From Thermoguttaceae bacterium (lineage in GTDB: Bacteria > Planctomycetota > Planctomycetia > Pirellulales > Thermoguttaceae): a DNA stretch of 10,200 nt. The notes below the pieces were generated by a model. That model did no database searches. It worked only from the letters and a program-made list of their open reading frames with translations, and was not told the origin of the DNA. The stretch covers positions 1 through 10,200 of the forward strand of contig JAFTCU010000259.1 in the NCBI GenBank assembly GCA_017454585.1, written 5' to 3'. The first letter of the stretch is position 1. Every line of letters starts with the position of its first letter. A program made the translations under genes and the position numbers. Shown here piece after piece: positions 6,845 through 10,200 of the stretch.

Positions 6845-7993
6845 ATGAAAAACCTGGTTGCTTTGTTTGTTGTGTTTGTCGTGGCTCTGTTCAGCTGCTG
6901 GAATGCGAAATCTGCTCTGGCCCAGTACGTGGCGGAAACTGCGGAATGTTTCCAGGAGTGGGAAGGCGAAAACCTTCACGAACAATGGATGAAGGCGAAA
7001 ATGCAGGGAAGGCTGGACATCGTTGAGCAAATCGGTGAAGACGGCGCCGATCGGGTTTGCCGCGAAAAAGGCTGGTCAAAGATACTGGGGAAAGAGTACA
7101 AAACTTCTGCCCACAGACAAGGATTCGATCAAGTCTGGAAGAGCGCTGACGGGCGGATCCACGTCGTCGAGGCAAAGGGCGGTTCCAGCACCGTGGATTG
7201 GGGCTACGGCTATCGCCAGGATACTCCGGAATGGGCCGTCAAAGCCGCCGAGAAAACTCTGGGAAATCACACCGCTACGGAAGTCGAAAAAGCGGCCGCA
7301 CGGTCGGTCCTGAACGCCGCTTCTGAAGGGAAGCTCAGCGTCCACGTGATCCGTACAGAACACGTTCTCGGGAAACCGACCCGAACAGTGTGGGAAAGCA
7401 TGAGCAAGTGCACGTGGGAAGCCGAAAACCTCGCAAAAAGCGCCCTGGAATCCCTGCGCGGTTACACTGTGCCGAAATACGCTTCCTCGACGCCTCACAC
7501 GAGCTACAGCACCGATCTGAGCGTACCGAAATACACGTCCTCGACGCCCCACACCACTTCAGGCTACGGAGCGGCAAAATCCGCGGTCCAAACCGCCTCC
7601 AAAACAGGCGAGGCCGCTTCTCAGACCGGTCAGGTGATTCGTACTGTTGCCGAAGGCGCGGCGGTCGTGGCTGTCGCGGCGGATGTTGGGTACCGTGGTT
7701 ATAAAGCCTACCAGACTGAACAAATGTATCAGAACGGCCAGATTTCCAACCACGAACGGGTCAAATCCCACGTCCAGAACGGCGCCGGATGGGCTGGCGG
7801 AATGACTGGCGCGGTGGTTGGTGCCGAGACTGGCGCAGCGGCTGGTGCGGCCATCGGAAGTGTGGTTCCTCTTGTTGGAACAGCTATCGGTGGAGCGGTC
7901 GGCGGTATCTGCGGCGGAATTGGCGGGTACTTCCTGGGCGATAAAGCCGCCTCGGCAGGCGCCGGTGCCGCAGTGGACGCCTGGGGAAAATAG
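6845..7993 (+). CDS. Secreted PD-(D/E)XK nuclease-like protein with glycine-zipper tail
   Basis: I do not recognise a named family. The 382-residue protein begins with a signal peptide (cut near SALA, residue 26). Residues about 55-175 resemble a restriction-endonuclease fold: helix with EQIGEDGADRVCREKGW, then GFDQVW with D95, then GRIHVVEAKGG with E109 and K111, fitting D-x(13)-E-A-K, and YRQDTPEW at 123-130. This is the layout of many REase-type toxin domains. Residues 208-238 hold two copies of VPKY[A/T]SSTPHT. Residues about 245-310 are Ala-rich and helical, and 312-380 are a long glycine zipper (GAVVGAETGAAAGAAIG, GTAIGGAVGGICGGIGG) able to insert in membranes. Usual polymorphic toxins carry the nuclease at the C-terminus; here the order is reversed. 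The gene is divergent from csrA. GGAG lies 9 nt before the ATG. Nuclease activity is inference. Confidence 0.6.
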   Translation: MKNLVALFVVFVVALFSCWNAKSALAQYVAETAECFQEWEGENLHEQWMKAKMQGRLDIVEQIGEDGADRVCREKGWSKILGKEYKTSAHRQGFDQVWKSADGRIHVVEAKGGSSTVDWGYGYRQDTPEWAVKAAEKTLGNHTATEVEKAAARSVLNAASEGKLSVHVIRTEHVLGKPTRTVWESMSKCTWEAENLAKSALESLRGYTVPKYASSTPHTSYSTDLSVPKYTSSTPHTTSGYGAAKSAVQTASKTGEAASQTGQVIRTVAEGAAVVAVAADVGYRGYKAYQTEQMYQNGQISNHERVKSHVQNGAGWAGGMTGAVVGAETGAAAGAAIGSVVPLVGTAIGGAVGGICGGIGGYFLGDKAASAGAGAAVDAWGK

Positions 7994-8003
7994 AAACACT
8001 TGC

Positions 8004-8033
8004 GGGGACGACGCATCCTGCGTCGTCTCTGCC
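8004..8033. repeat. REP-like palindromic repeat, copy 3
   Basis: GGGG at 8004-8007 leads into GACGACGCA (8007-8015), which pairs perfectly over 9 bp with TGCGTCGTC (8019-8027) across a TCC loop. It starts 10 nt after the stop of the nuclease-like gene. There is no T-run after it, so it may protect the 3' end of that message rather than terminate it. Confidence 0.75.
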
Positions 8034-8052
8034 GAAACAAAAGAGTATCTCA

Positions 8053-8238
8053 ATGAATTCGATCACCTGTTTATTTACCTGCTGCTCCTGTTTTGCAAAC
8101 TGGGAAGCCGCCTCAAGGTTGTTCTCTATAATAGAAAAGCCAGGACTGCCTTTCGATATTTTCAACCCTTACCATTGGCTCATTTCAGGAGTGGTTCTCA
8201 TTTTGAGTTTAGTTGTTGAGGCAATTTTCGACCGATAG
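8053..8238 (+). CDS. Possible small membrane protein, 61 residues
   Basis: A short frame starts at the ATG at 8053 and ends at TAG 8236-8238. The first half contains a Cys-rich patch (CLFTCCSC at residues 6-13); the second half has one convincing transmembrane stretch (WLISGVVLILSLVVEAIF at about 42-59). No good Shine-Dalgarno is visible. A weak hairpin AGGCC-GACT-GGCCT overlaps the stop codon (8237-8250). Position just behind the nuclease-like gene invites the idea of an accessory or immunity gene, but nothing in the sequence shows that. It could equally be a chance frame in the transition to the AT-rich stretch. Confidence 0.3.
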   Translation: MNSITCLFTCCSCFANWEAASRLFSIIEKPGLPFDIFNPYHWLISGVVLILSLVVEAIFDR

Positions 8239-8301
8239 GCCGACTGGCCTCTTTCAAAATTTCAGTCTTTTGAGATTTTTCCTTTTTTGTGTCGAGGGGA
8301 T

Positions 8302-8330
8302 TTGACGCGGGAGGAAGAATCCTTTATAAT
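8302..8330 (+). promoter_or_regulatory. Near-consensus sigma-70 type promoter of the structured RNA
   Basis: TTGACG (8302-8307) and TATAAT (8325-8330) are separated by exactly 17 nt, the best promoter in the window. Transcription would start near 8337. No ribosome binding site follows. Confidence 0.8.
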
Positions 8331-8336
8331 AGAAAA

Positions 8337-8588
8337 AGTCGATGAGGAATCTATCATCGGCTGGCGGCAAAAAAGTCTGCCCGACGGATGAATTTTCCCG
8401 GCTCGCAAGGGCCGGATTTCGGGAAATGATCTGTCCCCTTTTTGGGGGGATAAAAAAGGGCCTCAATGAGGGGCCTGGAAGACAACTTTCCCGATTTTTG
8501 CAAAATTTGTATTGGTTTGGCCGATTTTTAATTATTTTTTTGCCGTTTTATCTATACAGCAGCCCTACAGATTCGTAGGGCTTTTTTT
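8337..8588 (+). ncRNA. Unassigned structured small RNA, about 250 nt
   Basis: A strong promoter and an intrinsic terminator bracket about 250 nt rich in nested complementarity. Visible helices: GCAAAAA (8367-8373) with TTTTTGC (8495-8501); GTCTGCC (8375-8381) with GGAAGAC (8477-8483), one mismatch; CCGGCTC (8398-8404) with GGGCCGG (8409-8415) closed by a GCAA tetraloop; CCCC (8435-8438) with GGGG (8444-8447) around five T; CCTC (8461-8464) with GAGG (8468-8471); and an outer ATCGGC (8356-8361) with GCCGAT (8520-8525). Together they give a closed stem with three arms. A 5' hairpin GATGA/TCATC (8341-8358) displays GGA in its loop and competes with the outer helix. I could not match it to RNase P, tmRNA, SRP RNA or a common riboswitch. 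The main alternative is a 78-codon leaderless frame from 8342, which ends inside the terminator stem. Confidence 0.6.
8561..8588 (+). terminator. Intrinsic terminator of the structured RNA
   Basis: AGCCCTAC (8561-8568) and GTAGGGCT (8575-8582) form a perfect 8-bp stem with a 6-nt loop, followed directly by an unbroken T-run to 8588. Confidence 0.9.
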
Positions 8589-8731
8589 GCGTTCCAGAAC
8601 ATTCAAAATCAGAGATTTATAGAGGGGAATTTGAAAATTTTGCTGATATAAGAGGGTTGGCTTTTTTCTCCCCAATTTGCACGGTGCATTTTGGGCGGAA
8701 ATGATTCAAATTAAGAAAGGATTTGTAAAAA
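8589..8731 (+). other. AT-rich gap between the structured RNA and the HTH gene
   Basis: No convincing gene is seen here. An 11-bp inverted repeat TGCAC-G-GTGCA at 8678-8688 could be an operator but is short. A small frame starting at ATG 8701 runs 34 codons to a TGA at 8803 in another phase from the HTH gene and has no family resemblance. AAGAAAGGA at 8713-8721 is a good ribosome binding site pointing at the HTH frame. Confidence 0.35.
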
Positions 8732-8974
8732 ATAAATCAGGAAAACTCTCAAGATTTAGGGCAAAATTACGCAGAACAAAAAACGCCGCAGCTACTGACG
8801 CGTGAGGACTTGACGAAAATGTTTCACTGCTCGCTTCGGCACGTTGACAATTTGCGTACCCATCAGGGCCTTCCTTGGGGGCAGGTCGGTCGGAAAGTCT
8901 GTTTTCTGTTGGAAGATGTTCAGGAATGGATTGCCCGAAATCGGAAAACGGAAAAAGTTTCAGAATTTTGTTGA
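8732..8974 (+). CDS. Excisionase-like helix-turn-helix protein lacking a canonical start codon
   Basis: The frame to TGA 8972-8974 encodes a small DNA-binding domain of the MerR/excisionase type (HTH_17-like). The stretch LLTREDLTKMFHCSLRHVDNLR contains the helix-turn-helix, and GLPWGQVGRKVCFLLEDVQEWI is the wing and closing helix. Such proteins direct excision with a phage or plasmid integrase or act as small repressors. An in-frame TAA lies just upstream at 8726-8728, and no ATG, GTG or upstream TTG opens the frame before the domain. The best placed codon is ATA at 8732, ten bases after AAGAAAGGA; there ATA-AAT-CAG reads as if an ATG had mutated. Otherwise start would have to be at CTG or TTG inside the domain. 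It stands immediately before the integrase remnant. The protein from 8732 would be 80 residues. It may be poorly translated or dead. Confidence 0.55.
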   Translation: MNQENSQDLGQNYAEQKTPQLLTREDLTKMFHCSLRHVDNLRTHQGLPWGQVGRKVCFLLEDVQEWIARNRKTEKVSEFC

Positions 8975-8992
8975 AATTTCAGTCCGGGGGGA

Positions 8993-9021
8993 TTGCCATC
9001 CATAGAAAATTTTGCTATATT
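8993..9021 (+). promoter_or_regulatory. Promoter in front of the integrase remnant
   Basis: TTGCCA (8993-8998) and TATATT (9016-9021) are separated by 17 nt. The predicted start is only a few bases before the ATG at 9034, so the message would be nearly leaderless. Confidence 0.5.
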
Positions 9022-9033
9022 AGAAAGATTAAA

Positions 9034-9216
9034 ATGGCTTCCATATTTTAATATAAAAAATGGAATTCCTTTGGAATTGAGATCGTAATCAATCATAAAC
9101 GCAAGCGCTTTTATGATTTCCAAACCCGAAAAGAGGCGGGATTTGCCAAATACAAACTCGAGGAATTACTCGCCGCTCCCCAAGTGAGGTTTCGGTTCAA
9201 ACCCGTCTTTGGTTGA
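9034..9216 (+). pseudogene. Integrase N-terminal (arm-binding) domain remnant with an early stop
   Basis: From ATG 9034 the reading is MASIF, then TAA at 9049-9051, then in the same phase YKKWNSFGIEIVINHKRKRF, DFQTRKEAGFAKYKLEELLAAP and a stop at 9214-9216. Read across the TAA, this follows the pattern of tyrosine-recombinase N-termini: MASI-, a Trp, beta strands, a basic KRKRF turn, then a T(R/K)KEA helix, which together bind arm-type DNA sites. The core-binding and catalytic domains are absent, so the gene is broken twice, by a nonsense codon at position 6 and by loss of everything after about codon 50. TAA ends thi4 and csrA here, so recoding is unlikely. The excisionase-like gene lies 59 bp before it, the usual pairing in integrative elements. 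Confidence 0.55.
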
Positions 9217-9244
9217 AAAGCATTTGGCAAAATAAACGCGCTTT

Positions 9245-9376
9245 TTATGAAAAACTGGTCTCGGCCGGCGCCGCAATTCCTAAAGACACTTTGTTTCCCT
9301 GGATCGCGGTAACGATCTCTTCGATATCCCCATTGATGACGAAACTCTCCTCAAGTTTCCGGGATAGAACAAGCAT
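9245..9376 (-). pseudogene. Truncated second copy of csrA
   Basis: The ATG at 9376 opens MLVLSRKLEESFVINGDIEE and IVTAIQGNKVSLGIAAPAE, closely matching the csrA product at 6407-6655 (for example the shared IVTAIQGNKVSLGI). After AAPAE the similarity stops abruptly and the frame ends TSFS-stop, 43 residues in all. The missing part includes the fifth strand and R44, which contacts RNA, so the product should not work as CsrA. Its AGGAGG lies 6 nt upstream and its promoter is intact. The break at about 9260 lies close to the end of the integrase remnant (9216), suggesting that the insertion or a later deletion removed the 3' half. Confidence 0.85.
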
Positions 9377-9445
9377 AATGAGCCTCCTGCTCAACAAAGT
9401 TTACCAGTTTTGTGGATTTTACCAATTTTAACTCCCTTCACAATA

Positions 9446-9474
9446 TCAATACCACACTTTACAAATAATGGCAA
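9446..9474 (-). promoter_or_regulatory. Promoter of the truncated csrA copy
   Basis: On the minus strand TTGCCA (9474-9469) and TATTGA (9451-9446) are 17 nt apart, matching the arrangement at the intact csrA. The leader between this promoter and the start also resembles the other copy, including TTAAAATTGGTAAAAT and GCAGGAGGCT. The remainder of the 313-bp gap to 9689 is AT-rich without further recognised elements apart from the promoter listed next. Confidence 0.6.
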
Positions 9475-9558
9475 GTAAAAAACTTGATTTTTTTGAAATT
9501 ATTAATTATTTATTCGTCAAAGAAAATAGGCCCATCACTTTTTCAATCTTTTAGATGG

Positions 9559-9587
9559 TTGGAATGTGCCCCCCCTTGTTACATTAT
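9559..9587 (+). promoter_or_regulatory. Candidate promoter of the secreted protein at 9690
   Basis: TTGGAA (9559-9564) and CATTAT (9582-9587) are 17 nt apart, with a run of seven C in the spacer. The leader would be about 95 nt and ends with AAAGGAGG. The boxes are only partly consensus. Confidence 0.35.
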
Positions 9588-9689
9588 GAGATAGAAACTG
9601 GGGAATATTTCCAGTAATACGAGGGGAAAGCCTTCAGCAGATTTAAATTTGGTTAATTTCAAACCTTTTTTCCAAAGGAGGTAATTACT

Positions 9690-10200
9690 ATGTACCGGAT
9701 CTTCATTTTTTGTATTTCGTTTTTCTCGGTTTCATTTCTCCTTGCAGAGAAACTCCCGGACACTTTTGAGTCGGAAACGATCGATATTTCAAAGACCTAT
9801 TCGTTCTTTAGTGACTTGATCAAGCCAAAGGACGAATTTGAAACGACAAAGGAGTACACGGAGAGGGTGAAAAAACAGGTTATGGAATCCTCGCTTCTTA
9901 AAGGAGATCCTGACCGATACTTCTATGTACCCCTTGAAGAAATCGAATTCCATTACGATGCAGATAAACAGGAAGGGACTTTTGGAAACATTCGTATTAG
10001 AAAAGTTTCGGATTACAAAGTACATTCCAATGACCTGTATCGTCTTGCTCTGAAAAAAACCACGAGCCATCATAAAACATTTATGGGCGAAAATGCCTAC
10101 GGTGTCCAGAAAGAAATTTCATCCTGGATTGAATCCGTGGATGTAATCGTATTTCACACTGCTCGCGACGATATTGCCCAGCCCTTTTGGTCAAACGAAA
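9690..10200 (+). CDS. Secreted protein of unknown family, 3' end outside the window
   Basis: The ATG at 9690 follows AAAGGAGG, the strongest ribosome binding site in the window, by 7 nt. The frame stays open for 170 codons to the right edge. Residues 1-19 form a signal peptide ending LLA. The mature part is charged and contains DEFETTKEYTERVKKQ at about 48-63, a pattern resembling the FET-x-EY-x-R motif seen near the start of several uncharacterised exported bacterial proteins. Beyond it are strands such as GTFGNIRIRKVSDYKV and an EISSWIESVDVIVFHT segment. I recognise no enzyme motif. It lies divergent from the truncated csrA, mirroring the nuclease-like gene beside the intact csrA, though the two secreted proteins show no clear similarity to each other. 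Confidence 0.8.
   Translation, partial: MYRIFIFCISFFSVSFLLAEKLPDTFESETIDISKTYSFFSDLIKPKDEFETTKEYTERVKKQVMESSLLKGDPDRYFYVPLEEIEFHYDADKQEGTFGNIRIRKVSDYKVHSNDLYRLALKKTTSHHKTFMGENAYGVQKEISSWIESVDVIVFHTARDDIAQPFWSNE

Noticed and set aside
8342..8578. A 78-codon open frame inside the structured RNA
   Set aside because: No ribosome binding site, no recognisable domain, and the stop lies in the terminator stem. The nested helices explain the sequence better, though a leaderless gene is not fully excluded.
9194..9204. GGTTCAAACCC, which looks like a tRNA T-loop and could be an attachment site
   Set aside because: Only three flanking base pairs form, and no acceptor stem or other tRNA arm is present. 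It lies in the integrase remnant's own reading frame.

Overview
The window looks like chromosomal DNA from a planctomycete-type bacterium. The main reason is the secreted PQQ-type beta-propeller protein whose mature N-terminus reads DWPCWRG. The set of secreted glycosidases, a Deg protease and a CsrA regulator fits that view. This placement is a judgement from protein style, not from a marker gene.

Layout. (1) 1-2284, minus strand: a secreted family-2 glycoside hydrolase that runs off the left edge, preceded in the same direction by a thiazole synthase of the Thi4 type. (2) 2558-5414, plus strand: a secreted beta-propeller protein, then a membrane-anchored trypsin-like protease with one PDZ domain. 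(3) 5518-6655, minus strand: csrA followed 10 nt later by a secreted GH16 endoglucanase, ending in a clear intrinsic terminator. (4) 6845-7993, plus strand: a secreted protein with a PD-(D/E)XK nuclease-like motif, a short tandem repeat and a glycine-zipper tail. (5) About 8040-9480: a visibly more AT-rich accessory stretch. It holds a near-consensus promoter driving a structured RNA of about 250 nt with its own terminator, an excisionase-like HTH protein without a normal start codon, an integrase N-terminus broken by an early stop, and a truncated second csrA. (6) 9690-10200, plus strand: the start of another secreted protein of unknown family.

Three loci carry a related palindromic element built on GGGGACGACGC / GCGTCGTC (one at 1451, a head-to-head pair at 4190, one at 8004), a REP-like dispersed repeat family.

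The two csrA copies share promoter spacing, leader and ribosome binding site, and each lies divergent from a secreted-protein gene. This suggests an old duplication of a csrA / secreted-protein unit, after which the second csrA lost its 3' half next to integrase debris. The most novel candidates are the unassigned structured RNA and the secreted nuclease-like glycine-zipper protein.
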